A DNA stretch of 64,000 nucleotides, from positions 16,553 through 80,552 of the forward strand of contig NZ_JAHAHT010000001.1 in assembly GCF_018373095.1 (NCBI RefSeq), given 5' to 3'. Numbering within the stretch: the first letter of the stretch is position 1; every line of letters starts with the position of its first letter. Source of the stretch: Haemophilus parahaemolyticus (GTDB lineage: Bacteria; Pseudomonadota; Gammaproteobacteria; Enterobacterales; Pasteurellaceae). Shown here piece after piece: positions 1 to 7,250 of this stretch. The notes under the pieces were generated by a model. The model saw nothing but the letters and a program-made list of their open reading frames with translations, was not told where the DNA came from and searched no databases. A program made the translations under genes and the position numbers.

Positions 1-212
1 TCAATATTTTGATACACCTTTTTCACCACGATGTACACCAACAGGGTAAACAGAAGCGGTAGAAAAACGCAAGAAAGTTCGAACCAAATCGGTAAGCCTA
101 GAATGCCTAATTTCACAGGGAAAAAGTAGGCTAAAATAATCCAGCCGAACATATAGAGTATGGTTAAGCCCAAAGCCCATTGAGCCTCTCTCGTCAGTTG
201 TTTTGTTTGCAT
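1..212 (-). CDS. yhdT: YhdT family small membrane protein (3' end outside window)
   Basis: The minus-strand reading frame starting at 212 encodes a small hydrophobic protein beginning MQTKQLTREAQWALGLT. It has two predicted membrane segments (about residues 13-31 and 44-65) separated by a loop with GLPIWFE. The order of these elements, the ALGLT start and the WFE loop match the YhdT/DUF997 family, which in enterobacteria lies directly upstream of the sodium/pantothenate symporter gene panF. A good ribosome site (AAAGGAGT) precedes the ATG. The frame is still open at the window edge after about 70 codons, so the C-terminus is missing. panF would be expected just outside the left edge. The molecular role of YhdT is not known. 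Confidence 0.8.
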   Translation of the reverse strand, partial: MQTKQLTREAQWALGLTILYMFGWIILAYFFPVKLGILGLPIWFELSCVFLPLLFTLLVYIVVKKVYQNI

Positions 213-242
213 AAAAACTCCTTTTGTGCTTTTGTTGTAGTA

Positions 243-267
243 TAAAAAATCCCACAAACGTGGGAAT
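243..267 (-). terminator. Rho-independent terminator of metJ
   Basis: Arms TCCCAC (250-255) and GTGGGA (260-265) with a 4-nt loop are followed on the minus strand by a run of six T. The structure sits just after the metJ stop codon. Confidence 0.75.
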
Positions 268-270
268 TAA

Positions 271-588
271 TCAGTATTGCCAATTCTCAGGATCAATGCC
301 AAGCTCACGCATTTTTTCTTTTGCTTGCTCTGGAATCTCATCGCTGCGTTCTTTCATTAAATCCTCATCGGTTGGCAAAGGCTGCCCTGTGAACGCATGT
401 AAAAAGGCTTCACAAAGTAGTTCGCTATTAGTGGCGTGACGCAGATTTTTAATCTGACGGCGCGTACGCTCATTGGTTAGAATTTCCAATACCTTAATTG
501 GAATTGATACGGTGATCTTCTTCACTTGTTCACTTTTTTTACCGTGTTCTGCATAAGGGCTAATGTATTCGCCTCGCCAATCTTTCAT
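271..588 (-). CDS. metJ: Methionine repressor MetJ
   Basis: This 105-residue ribbon-helix-helix repressor binds S-adenosylmethionine and shuts off the methionine biosynthesis genes. The protein is nearly collinear with enterobacterial MetJ (also 105 residues). It includes the N-terminal [18 protein letters not shown] stretch, the DNA-contacting beta strand KKITVSIP (about residues 23-30), and the helix segment with [19 protein letters not shown]. It is a single gene, divergent from mlaA, and followed by its own hairpin terminator. Two adjacent met boxes 57-72 bp upstream of its start point to autoregulation. One expected target of the regulon, metH, is present in this window but inactivated. 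Confidence 0.97.
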   Translation of the reverse strand: MKDWRGEYISPYAEHGKKSEQVKKITVSIPIKVLEILTNERTRRQIKNLRHATNSELLCEAFLHAFTGQPLPTDEDLMKERSDEIPEQAKEKMRELGIDPENWQY

Positions 589-640
589 ATATTTTCCCCA
601 CTAAAATGGCGTTATTGTAATCAAATCTGAACTATATCGC

Positions 641-661
641 AATCTAGACGTCTAGATTTCT
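641..661. promoter_or_regulatory. MetJ operator (tandem met boxes)
   Basis: The perfect met box AGACGTCT lies at 646-653 and is followed directly by AGATTTCT (654-661), 6 of 8 matches. The first box is the centre of an 18-bp perfect palindrome, AATCTAGACGTCTAGATT (641-658). MetJ binds cooperatively to tandem 8-bp boxes, so this is a good operator in the metJ-mlaA divergent region. It most likely controls metJ; whether mlaA is affected is unknown. Confidence 0.8.
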
Positions 662-744
662 ATTGTGATTTTATGCAGAAAGCTGTTGGTCTTTTAGGCG
701 TCGAACAAGTACAATAACCGCATTGAGTTTAACAAGGAAACACT

Positions 745-1488
745 ATGAAATTAAAAGCCACTGCATTGGTAACTGCAAGTCTATTATTGACCGCTTGTTC
801 ATCTGTCATCGACCCAAACACGGGCGAACGCAAAGATCCACTCGAAGGGTTTAACCGTGCGATGTGGAATGTAAATTACAACTATCTTGATCCTTATGTG
901 GTTAAACCAGTGGCGACAGGTTGGCGAGACTATGTGCCAAGTCCAGTTAAAACAGGTTTAGTGAATGTGGCGAATAACTTGGATGAGCCAGCGAGTTTTG
1001 TCAATCGTTTGTTAGAGGGTGAAGTGAAAAAAGCGATGATTCACTTCAACCGTTTCTGGATTAACTCCGTATTCGGTATTGGCGGTTTAATCGACTGGGC
1101 AAGCAAAACACCAGACTTAAAACTTGATAACGGCAACCGTGAATTTGGCGAAACGCTTGGGCACTATGGCGTGGGCACAGGGGCATATATTATGGTGCCA
1201 GGCTACGGACCAACCACCCCACGACAAGCGGTCGGAAAAGTAGTAGATTCTGCATATCCTGTGCTTTCACTTTTAACTACCCCTTGGAGTATTTTAAAAT
1301 TTAGCGTTCAAGGCATTAATACCCGTGCTAACTTACTTGACCAAGATGCGTTAATCAAACAATCGCTCGACCCTTATGTAACTTTCCGTGAAGCTTATTT
1401 CCAAAACTTGGAATTTAAAGTAAATAACGGCAAAGCGAGTGAAGAGAAAGAGACGCTGTCGGAAGATGAGTTGAAGGGGATTGATTAG
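745..1488 (+). CDS. mlaA: Outer-membrane lipid asymmetry lipoprotein MlaA (VacJ)
   Basis: This outer-membrane lipoprotein sits next to porins and extracts mislocalised phospholipids from the outer leaflet, handing them to MlaC and the MlaFEDB transporter. The signal peptide carries a lipobox LTAC with the lipidated cysteine at residue 18. The family core follows: DPLEGFNRAMWNVNYNYLD, the SFVNRLLEGE helix, NSVFGIGGLIDWA, FGETLGHYGVGTGAY and VPGYGPTTPR. At 247 residues it has the usual family length. A ribosome site (AAGGAAA) precedes the ATG. It stands alone here, without mlaBCDEF beside it. The C-terminus is acidic and lysine-rich, as in other Pasteurellaceae. Confidence 0.95.
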   Translation: MKLKATALVTASLLLTACSSVIDPNTGERKDPLEGFNRAMWNVNYNYLDPYVVKPVATGWRDYVPSPVKTGLVNVANNLDEPASFVNRLLEGEVKKAMIHFNRFWINSVFGIGGLIDWASKTPDLKLDNGNREFGETLGHYGVGTGAYIMVPGYGPTTPRQAVGKVVDSAYPVLSLLTTPWSILKFSVQGINTRANLLDQDALIKQSLDPYVTFREAYFQNLEFKVNNGKASEEKETLSEDELKGID

Positions 1489-1541
1489 AATTAACGTAAT
1501 TTTAATAAAAGCAATTGCATTTTTTATGAAGAGGAACTGGT

Positions 1542-1643
1542 ATGAATTTGAAAAAACTTTTTATCATTTTACCGCTTATAAGTGCAAGTTTAATGGCTTC
1601 AGCAGATGTATTAAGTGAATCAAACCCAGTAACAATATTTTAA
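1542..1643 (+). CDS. Very small predicted secreted peptide (33 aa)
   Basis: A 33-codon frame starts at an ATG preceded by GAGG with 7-nt spacing and encodes MNLKKLFIILPLISASLMASA followed by a dozen polar residues. The first 21 residues look like a classical signal peptide: KK, a hydrophobic core, then a SMASA cleavage region. The mature part would be only about 12 residues. I do not recognise it. It may be a genuine small peptide or the front end of a decayed exported-protein gene, because the stop comes soon after the signal sequence and AT-rich non-coding sequence follows. It lies between mlaA and another small lipoprotein gene. Confidence 0.4.
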   Translation: MNLKKLFIILPLISASLMASADVLSESNPVTIF

Positions 1644-1698
1644 TTTTCTACCTATTTAGGTAAATCAAAATTTGAATAATGTCAATTTGAGAGGAAAA

Positions 1699-1839
1699 AT
1701 GAAAGTTATCAAAAAATTACTCGCATTATCATTCATTATGCTCACATTAAGTGGCTGTTTAGTAACCTCTGTTGTAGGCGGTGTAGTTGGTACCGCGGTG
1801 AGTGTGGTTGATGCTGTTACACCAGATATTATTGATTAA
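1699..1839 (+). CDS. Small predicted lipoprotein (46 aa)
   Basis: A 46-codon frame preceded by GAGAGG encodes MKVIKKLLALSFIMLTLSGC, a clean lipoprotein signal with lipobox LSGC and the lipidated cysteine at residue 20. A 26-residue mature part follows, rich in Val, Gly and Asp (VVGGVVGTAVSVVDAV). Such short glycine/valine lipoproteins of unknown role occur in Pasteurellaceae and other gamma-proteobacteria; I cannot name this one with certainty. It is tandem with the 33-aa secreted peptide upstream, and both sit beside the candidate replication origin. The lipobox and ribosome site argue that it is real. Confidence 0.6.
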   Translation: MKVIKKLLALSFIMLTLSGCLVTSVVGGVVGTAVSVVDAVTPDIID

Positions 1840-2457
1840 TCGATTAAAATTTGTTTTAACGAAAAATTGCTTTCGTTACAAGCCATTTTGAAGAATTTAC
1901 AAGATCTAATGAAATGTTGGTTTTGAGAACAATCTCTACCAACATTTTAATTTAAAATATCTTGTAAAATAAACACATATCCAACTGATTAAAAAATAAT
2001 CTCTCCACGTGCTTATTTTTCTCTACTTTTCATTTACTACATAAGATCTTGTTTTCATTAATCTTTTTCTTAAACAACTAGAGTTAATCTAAGTTATTCA
2101 CCTGCTTTTTGAATTTTTATCACATTTTTATCCACAACTGATGGGGATAATTTTTCTGCTTGTGTGAATAAAGCCACCAATTTGGTTTGAATACAAAAAG
2201 AAATGGATGGTTATCCAGAACTTATCTATTTTTTGTGCAAAAATGAAGATCCATATAGTGTTTGAAATTAGCTAAAAGATCCACTTCTGGATTATTTCCC
2301 AAACTAGTTAAATCGCTGATTTTCCCCACTTATCAAACATCTTTTCACAGGAATCTTAAAAGTTATCTACAGATTTATCTACAATTTGTTTTAGACTTGT
2401 CTAAATGAGCTATTTATGAAACAATCTCTGCATTTTTAATATGAAATAGGGAATGAA
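1840..2457. other. oriC: Candidate chromosomal replication origin (oriC)
   Basis: This 618-bp AT-rich gap has no convincing gene. It contains three perfect DnaA-box 9-mers (consensus TTWTNCACA): TTATCCACA at 2128-2136 (+), TTATTCACA at 2163-2171 (-) and TTTTGCACA at 2234-2242 (-). One-mismatch copies are TTATTCACC (2094-2102), TTATCCCCA (2142-2150, -), TTATCCAGA (2211-2219) and TTATCTACA twice (2363-2371, 2375-2383). To the left is a very T-rich stretch (about 1985-2090) with 13-mer-like sequences around GATCTTGTTTTC and AATCTTTTTCTT, a plausible unwinding element. Four GATC sites lie in the gap. In this family oriC need not be next to dnaA. The clustering is what I see; origin function is inferred. 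Confidence 0.55.
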
Positions 2458-3102
2458 GTGATCGATTCCGATGGTTATCGCCCGAATGTGGGTATCGTCA
2501 TCTGTAATAAGTACGGTCAGGTTCTCTGGGCGAAACGGTTTGGGCAAAATTCGTGGCAGTTTCCGCAAGGTGGCATTAACGAAGGCGAAAACATCGAAAC
2601 AGCGATGTACCGTGAGCTCTTTGAAGAGGTCGGCTTAACTAGAAAAGATGTGCGATTAATTTGGGCATCAAAATATTGGTTGAAATACAAGCTGCCAAGA
2701 CGCTTAGTGCGTGAGAATTCAGGCAATCAGCCTGTCTGTATTGGGCAAAAACAGCGTTGGTTTTTGTTGCAATTTATTGGTGATGAAGCAAGTATCAATC
2801 TTAAAACCACCAAATCGCCTGAATTTGATGGTTGGCGTTGGGTAAGCTTTTGGTATCCTGTACGTCAGGTGGTTTCATTTAAACGTGATGTTTATCGCAA
2901 GGTGATGAAAGAGTTTGCCAGCATGTTAATCAACGACCCTTTTATCAAACCACAAGAAGATAATCCAAAAGAAGAAAAAGAGCATTCGAAAGAAAATGTG
3001 AAAAAAGCATCGTTCGCAGTCTACAAGCCAAAATCTGCTCAGCCTGCTTATTTCAAATATAAGAAACGCAAAGGGGCTCATCCTTGGTGTACTAAAAAAT
3101 AA
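2458..3102 (+). CDS. rppH: RNA 5'-pyrophosphohydrolase RppH (NudH)
   Basis: This Nudix hydrolase removes pyrophosphate from the 5' triphosphate end of mRNAs and so starts RNase E-dependent decay. The Nudix box G-x5-E-x7-REL-x-EE-x-G is at residues 38-60 (GGINEGEN...RELFEEVGL). The N-terminus ([17 protein letters not shown]), [14 protein letters not shown] and [18 protein letters not shown] match E. coli RppH closely. The start is a GTG: the only nearby upstream ATG (2441) runs into a stop after two codons, and the family N-terminus begins here. At 214 residues it is about 40 longer than the E. coli protein because of a Lys/Glu-rich C-terminal tail (about residues 165-214). Confidence 0.95.
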   Translation: MIDSDGYRPNVGIVICNKYGQVLWAKRFGQNSWQFPQGGINEGENIETAMYRELFEEVGLTRKDVRLIWASKYWLKYKLPRRLVRENSGNQPVCIGQKQRWFLLQFIGDEASINLKTTKSPEFDGWRWVSFWYPVRQVVSFKRDVYRKVMKEFASMLINDPFIKPQEDNPKEEKEHSKENVKKASFAVYKPKSAQPAYFKYKKRKGAHPWCTKK

Positions 3103-3108
3103 AAAGTA

Positions 3109-3145
3109 AAAGGGTATCCATTTCCATTGGATACCCTTTGTTTTG
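3109..3145. terminator. Bidirectional terminator between rppH and tpx
   Basis: A 12-bp perfect stem, AAAGGGTATCCA (3109-3120) and TGGATACCCTTT (3128-3139), has a 7-nt loop and T-rich flanks. It lies between two convergent genes and can end both transcripts. Confidence 0.85.
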
Positions 3146-3156
3146 TTATGTACCTA

Positions 3157-3654
3157 CTAAGCCAATACTGCTAATGCCGCGTCGTAATTTGGTTCTTCTT
3201 TAATTTCTGAAACCAATTGGCTGTGTAATACGTTGTTTTGCTCATCTAACACAACAACCGCACGTGAGGTTAAGCCCGCAAGCGGTCCAGTTTTAATATC
3301 CACGCCCAATTGCACGTGCACTGCATGATTGCGGAAAGTAGAAACCGTTTTTGCGTTTTCAATCCCTTCTGCACCGCAGAAACGAGCTTGTGCGAATGGC
3401 AAATCGGCTGAAATGCAAAGCACCACAGTGTTGTTTAAATCTGCCGCTTGTTGGTTGAATTTACGCACCGAAGTAGCACACACGCCTGTGTCGATGCTTG
3501 GGAAGATGTTCAATACTTTGCGTTTGCCTGCAAAATCATTTAATGAAACATCGGCTAAATCATTGCCGACTAAAGTAAAGTTTTCAACTTTTTCGCCCGC
3601 TTGTGGAAAATGTCCGCCAACCTCAATTGGGTTGCCTGCTAATGTTACTGCCAT
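3157..3654 (-). CDS. tpx: Thiol peroxidase Tpx
   Basis: This atypical 2-Cys peroxiredoxin reduces hydrogen peroxide and alkyl hydroperoxides using thioredoxin. The protein reads [20 protein letters not shown]..., then the peroxidatic cysteine motif [16 protein letters not shown] (Cys about residue 61) and the resolving cysteine in RFCGAEG (about residue 95), giving 165 residues, the family size. I chose the start at 3654 rather than an upstream in-frame ATG at 3720. The family N-terminus begins at MAVTL, and AAGAGGAT sits at the right distance before this ATG. It is a single gene, convergent with rppH. Confidence 0.95.
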   Translation of the reverse strand: MAVTLAGNPIEVGGHFPQAGEKVENFTLVGNDLADVSLNDFAGKRKVLNIFPSIDTGVCATSVRKFNQQAADLNNTVVLCISADLPFAQARFCGAEGIENAKTVSTFRNHAVHVQLGVDIKTGPLAGLTSRAVVVLDEQNNVLHSQLVSEIKEEPNYDAALAVLA

Positions 3655-3786
3655 AAAATCCTCTTTTTGGTTTGGAAAAATGAGGTTACTATACCCAATC
3701 TGCTTTTCAATACAAGTCAAAACAAACCTTTTTCTCTAATAGTTTATTTTTTGCTATACTCTTCGTCTAACTTTTGAGGGAATTTT

Positions 3787-4506
3787 ATGTTAAAACTTAT
3801 TCGAATTTTGTTGGTGTTATGCTGCTCAATCCTCATCTCTGTGGTCGGTTTTTGTTATGCATTAATCCGCTTCCGCAACCCAAATTGTGTGGGCGAAATT
3901 GCTTATTGGTATAGCAAAATGCATAAGCTGCTTGGCATTAAATTGATTCGCCGCTCCCATACTAGCGGACATCAACCCGCGATTTATATCGCTAATCACC
4001 AAAATAACTATGATATGGTGACCATCTCTTCTATGGTGCCTGAAAAAACCGTGACTATCGGTAAACGTAGCTTGATTTGGATCCCTTTCTTCGGCTTAGT
4101 TTATTGGGCAACGGGCAATATTTTCATCAACCGTGAGAAACGCAGTAGTGCTATTAGTACAATGGCGAAAGTGGGTGAGATTATTAAAAAACGTCAAATT
4201 TCGATTTGGATGTTCCCTGAAGGCACGCGTAGCCGTGGACGTGGTTTATTGCCATTCAAAACGGGAGCATTCCACACCGCTATTTCCGCTGGTGTACCAA
4301 TTATCCCGATTGTTTGCTCAACGCTACACAATAAAGTGGATTTAAACCGTTGGGACAATGGCACGGTGATTTGCGAAGAGCTTGATCCGATTGATACTAG
4401 CGGTTACAGCCGTGATAATTTGAAAGAGCTTATCGAACATTGCCATCAAATAATGCAGAAAAGAATTGCGGAGCTTGATGAGGAAATCGAGCAGTTGGAT
4501 AAATAG
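3787..4506 (+). CDS. plsC: 1-acyl-sn-glycerol-3-phosphate acyltransferase PlsC
   Basis: This inner-membrane enzyme adds the second acyl chain to lysophosphatidic acid, making phosphatidic acid for all phospholipids. An N-terminal membrane segment spans about residues 4-26. The catalytic HX4D motif is NHQNNYD (His71, Asp76), and the substrate-binding motif FPEGTRSR lies at 143-150. At 239 residues it has the family length. The next gene is ftsP (sufI), the same order as in E. coli, where plsC also precedes sufI. A small GC-rich hairpin (about 4511-4528) lies in the 59-bp gap, so the two may be only partly coupled. Confidence 0.96.
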   Translation: MLKLIRILLVLCCSILISVVGFCYALIRFRNPNCVGEIAYWYSKMHKLLGIKLIRRSHTSGHQPAIYIANHQNNYDMVTISSMVPEKTVTIGKRSLIWIPFFGLVYWATGNIFINREKRSSAISTMAKVGEIIKKRQISIWMFPEGTRSRGRGLLPFKTGAFHTAISAGVPIIPIVCSTLHNKVDLNRWDNGTVICEELDPIDTSGYSRDNLKELIEHCHQIMQKRIAELDEEIEQLDK

Positions 4507-4565
4507 TTTTACTCCCACAAGGGGAGAGTAACACTTTAATATTTTAATATATAAAATAAAAAAAC

Positions 4566-5987
4566 ATGAACGAACCTCTTCACTTAACCCGTCGCCAGCT
4601 TTTGCAACGCACGGGTTTGGCTTCTGCAATGGTCGCACTGCCTTCACCTGTGTGGGCAAATTCGCAACCTGCATTGAAAATCCCACCGCTTGTTGCTGTC
4701 GGTCGCGGTCGCCCTATTCGCCTTGATCTTCGCCCTGCTCAAACGCAATTTAAGGCTGGGAAGTTGGTTGATGTGTGGGGCGTAAATGGGCAATATCTCG
4801 CCCCGACAGTTCGTGTGCGGTCGCAAGATTTTGTCAAACTCACTTACTTAAATAACCTCCCGCAGACAATTTCAATGAACATTCAAGGTTTACTTACACC
4901 CAGTGAGATGCTTGGTTCTTCGCATCGTAAGCTCGAGCCTAAAACTAGCTGGTCTCCAATTGTGAGCGTAAATCAATCCGCTTGCACGTGCTGGTATCAC
5001 GCGGACACCCTGCTTAATTCTGCTCTTCAAGTTTATCGTGGCTTGGCGGGGCTGTGGATTATTGAGGATGCGGAGAGCAAGAAAACTAATCTGCCAAACC
5101 AATATGGTGTGAATGATATTCCACTGATTTTGCAAGATCAGCAAATCAATAAGGAAGGCAAGCAGGTGCTCGATCCGAGCCAATCGCAATTTTTCGGTTC
5201 ACGTCTGTTTGTGAATGGACAGGAATCGCCTTACCTAAAAGTGCAAGCGGGCTGGATTCGTCTGCGAATTGTAAATGCCTCACTCTCTCGTGCATATGAA
5301 TTACACTTGGATAACGGTCAGCCGTTGCACTTAATTGCCACAGGGTTAGGAATGTTTGAAAAGCCGATTGCCCAGCCGATGGTAATGCTTGCTCCAAGTG
5401 AACGGGTGGAGGTGTTGGTGAAAGTGGAAGAAGAGACGCCAGTGTCATTAATTACGGGCGAGCCACGTAGCTTGCTGGATAAGGCAAAATTGCTGTTTAG
5501 CGATGGTAATGAGCTGGCGGATAATATTATCTTAACCTTACAGCCACAAGGCTTAGCCGCTGTGTTTACGCAAGTGCCAGAAACCGTGCCGTTTAAGCTG
5601 GAAGATTTCCAGATGAATATCGTCAATGAGCGAAAATTTCATCTCCGCCCGCTAGATTATCTGATTAACCAACAACGCTTCGACCCGAAACGGATTGATT
5701 TCAGTGTGAAAAAAGGGAGAGTGGAGCGTTGGTATCTTACCAGCGACAGTGATATTGGCTTTACCTTACAAGGGGCGAAATTTGTGGTGGAAACTCGCAA
5801 CCGCCAACGTTTGCAGAACAAATACTTAGCGTGGAAGGATACGGTTTGGCTACCAAAAGATCAGGAAGTAACTTTGTTAGTGAAATTTGAACACGAAGCC
5901 AGCAACGAGCTGCCATTTAGCTTTGGCGTGTCGGATTTGATGTTGCGAGATCGAGGGGCAATGGGACAGTTTACGGTTGAAACATAA
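4566..5987 (+). CDS. ftsP: Cell division protein FtsP (SufI), Tat-exported multicopper-oxidase fold
   Basis: This periplasmic protein protects the divisome under stress. It has the cupredoxin fold of multicopper oxidases but usually lacks copper ligands. The N-terminus carries a twin-arginine signal ([13 protein letters not shown], residues 8-20) ending at about residue 32 (PVWA). Three cupredoxin-like regions follow across 473 residues, including the [11 protein letters not shown] stretch and the C-terminal QFTVET. The HCHxH-type ligand clusters of active oxidases are not evident, which agrees with SufI. It is the second gene after plsC. The family is a standard Tat substrate in enterobacteria. 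Confidence 0.9.
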   Translation: MNEPLHLTRRQLLQRTGLASAMVALPSPVWANSQPALKIPPLVAVGRGRPIRLDLRPAQTQFKAGKLVDVWGVNGQYLAPTVRVRSQDFVKLTYLNNLPQTISMNIQGLLTPSEMLGSSHRKLEPKTSWSPIVSVNQSACTCWYHADTLLNSALQVYRGLAGLWIIEDAESKKTNLPNQYGVNDIPLILQDQQINKEGKQVLDPSQSQFFGSRLFVNGQESPYLKVQAGWIRLRIVNASLSRAYELHLDNGQPLHLIATGLGMFEKPIAQPMVMLAPSERVEVLVKVEEETPVSLITGEPRSLLDKAKLLFSDGNELADNIILTLQPQGLAAVFTQVPETVPFKLEDFQMNIVNERKFHLRPLDYLINQQRFDPKRIDFSVKKGRVERWYLTSDSDIGFTLQGAKFVVETRNRQRLQNKYLAWKDTVWLPKDQEVTLLVKFEHEASNELPFSFGVSDLMLRDRGAMGQFTVET

Positions 5988-6103
5988 AATACAAGCGGTC
6001 GGATCTGTATGAAAATCTGCAAAAAATTGCGGAAAAATAACCGCTTTTTGCGACAACTTGCTGTCTATCAGGTAAAATAAGCCAATTTTTTAGGTATTAT
6101 TTC

Positions 6104-6165
6104 GTAGGGGTAAGGTTACCTCCGCCCCACATAATGATTCTTCATTAAGTGGGCTAAACCTCTAC
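6104..6165. repeat. Palindromic intergenic element bounded by GTAGGG/CCTCTAC
   Basis: A 62-bp stretch starts GTAGGGG and ends CCTCTAC with internal GC-rich inverted segments, in the ftsP-accA gap. Elements with the same ends occur at 14545-14619 and 56513-56590, and related halves at 10175-10200 and 28165-28220. It resembles a REP-type or miniature non-autonomous repeat. Confidence 0.5.
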
Positions 6166-6217
6166 ATCGAATACCACGTTTTTAAAATGTCCGACACATA
6201 AACAAATAGGATAACGT

Positions 6218-7165
6218 ATGGAATATTTAGATTTTGAACTACCGATTGCCGAACTTGAGGCGAAAATTGAGTCGCTAAAGGCAGTGGCAGAGCAAGATGA
6301 CAAAATCAATCTTGATGATGAAATCAAACGTTTAGAGAAAAAAGCGCAAGAGCTCACCAAAAAAACCTTTGCTAATTTAGATGCGTGGCAGACTTCTAAA
6401 ATGGCTCGTCACCCAAATCGTCCTTATACCTTAGATTATATTGAGCATATTTTCACCGAATTTGATGAACTTGCGGGCGATCGTGCTTTTGCAGATGATA
6501 AAGCGATTGTCGGTGGAATTGCACGCTTAGATGGACGTCCTGTGATGGTTATTGGGCATCAAAAAGGTAGAAGCACAAAAGAAAAAGTGATACGTAACTT
6601 TGGGATGCCAGCTCCAGAAGGCTACCGCAAGGCATTACGTTTAATGGAAATGGCAGAGCGTTTTAACTTGCCAATCATTACTTTTATCGACACCCCTGGA
6701 GCATACCCTGGTATCGGTGCGGAAGAGCGTGGTCAGGCGGAAGCGATTGCTCGCAACTTGCGTGAAATGTCACAGCTTAAAGTGCCTGTGATTTGTACCG
6801 TTATCGGTGAAGGTGGTTCAGGTGGTGCATTAGCCATTGGTGTAGGCGATAAAGTCAATATGTTGCAATATTCAACTTACTCAGTTATTTCACCAGAAGG
6901 CTGTGCTTCAATTCTTTGGAAAAGTGCCGAAAAAGCCTCAACCGCTGCGGAAGTAATGGGCTTAACCGCACAACGTTTAAAAGAGTTGAAACTGATCGAT
7001 GAAATCGTGGCAGAACCCCTCGGTGGAGCTCACCGTAATTACACAGAAATAGCAGAAAACCTCAAACAACGCATTCTAACCGATTTACACGAATTGGATA
7101 ATCTGGATAAAGAAGCGTTGTTACATCGTCGTTATCAACGTTTGATGAATTATGGTTATTGCTAA
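6218..7165 (+). CDS. accA: Acetyl-CoA carboxylase carboxyltransferase subunit alpha
   Basis: With AccD it forms the carboxyltransferase that moves the carboxyl group from biotin on AccB to acetyl-CoA, making malonyl-CoA for fatty acid synthesis. The 315-residue protein has the family N-terminal coiled region (residues 5-50), [24 protein letters not shown], the crotonase-like core with [16 protein letters not shown], and the glycine-rich [15 protein letters not shown] oxyanion region. A ribosome site (AGGATA) lies before the ATG. It is monocistronic here, with a small palindromic element upstream and a hairpin at 7179-7200 downstream. Confidence 0.97.
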   Translation: MEYLDFELPIAELEAKIESLKAVAEQDDKINLDDEIKRLEKKAQELTKKTFANLDAWQTSKMARHPNRPYTLDYIEHIFTEFDELAGDRAFADDKAIVGGIARLDGRPVMVIGHQKGRSTKEKVIRNFGMPAPEGYRKALRLMEMAERFNLPIITFIDTPGAYPGIGAEERGQAEAIARNLREMSQLKVPVICTVIGEGGSGGALAIGVGDKVNMLQYSTYSVISPEGCASILWKSAEKASTAAEVMGLTAQRLKELKLIDEIVAEPLGGAHRNYTEIAENLKQRILTDLHELDNLDKEALLHRRYQRLMNYGYC

Positions 7166-7178
7166 CCATCCTTTTATC

Positions 7179-7200
7179 GCTCCCTCTAAATGGAGGGAGC
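7179..7200 (+). terminator. Hairpin after accA
   Basis: Perfect arms GCTCCCTC (7179-7186) and GAGGGAGC (7193-7200) surround a 6-nt loop between the convergent genes accA and yccS. There is no clear T-run after it, so it may act only as an RNA-stabilising hairpin. Confidence 0.5.
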
Positions 7201-7250
7201 ATAATTGAGTACAAACACTAACATTATGTGCTCACCTATATTCTCCCTTT

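Noticed and set aside
1..255. 84-aa frame starting at 255 on the minus strand
   Set aside because: It is out of frame with the YhdT-like protein at 1-212, which has a ribosome site, two membrane helices and family resemblance. The 84-aa frame has none of these.
5991..6047. ftsP terminator formed by uptake-signal cores at 5992 and 6039
   Set aside because: The arms are only about 7 bp with a loop of about 40 nt, too weak to call a terminator.
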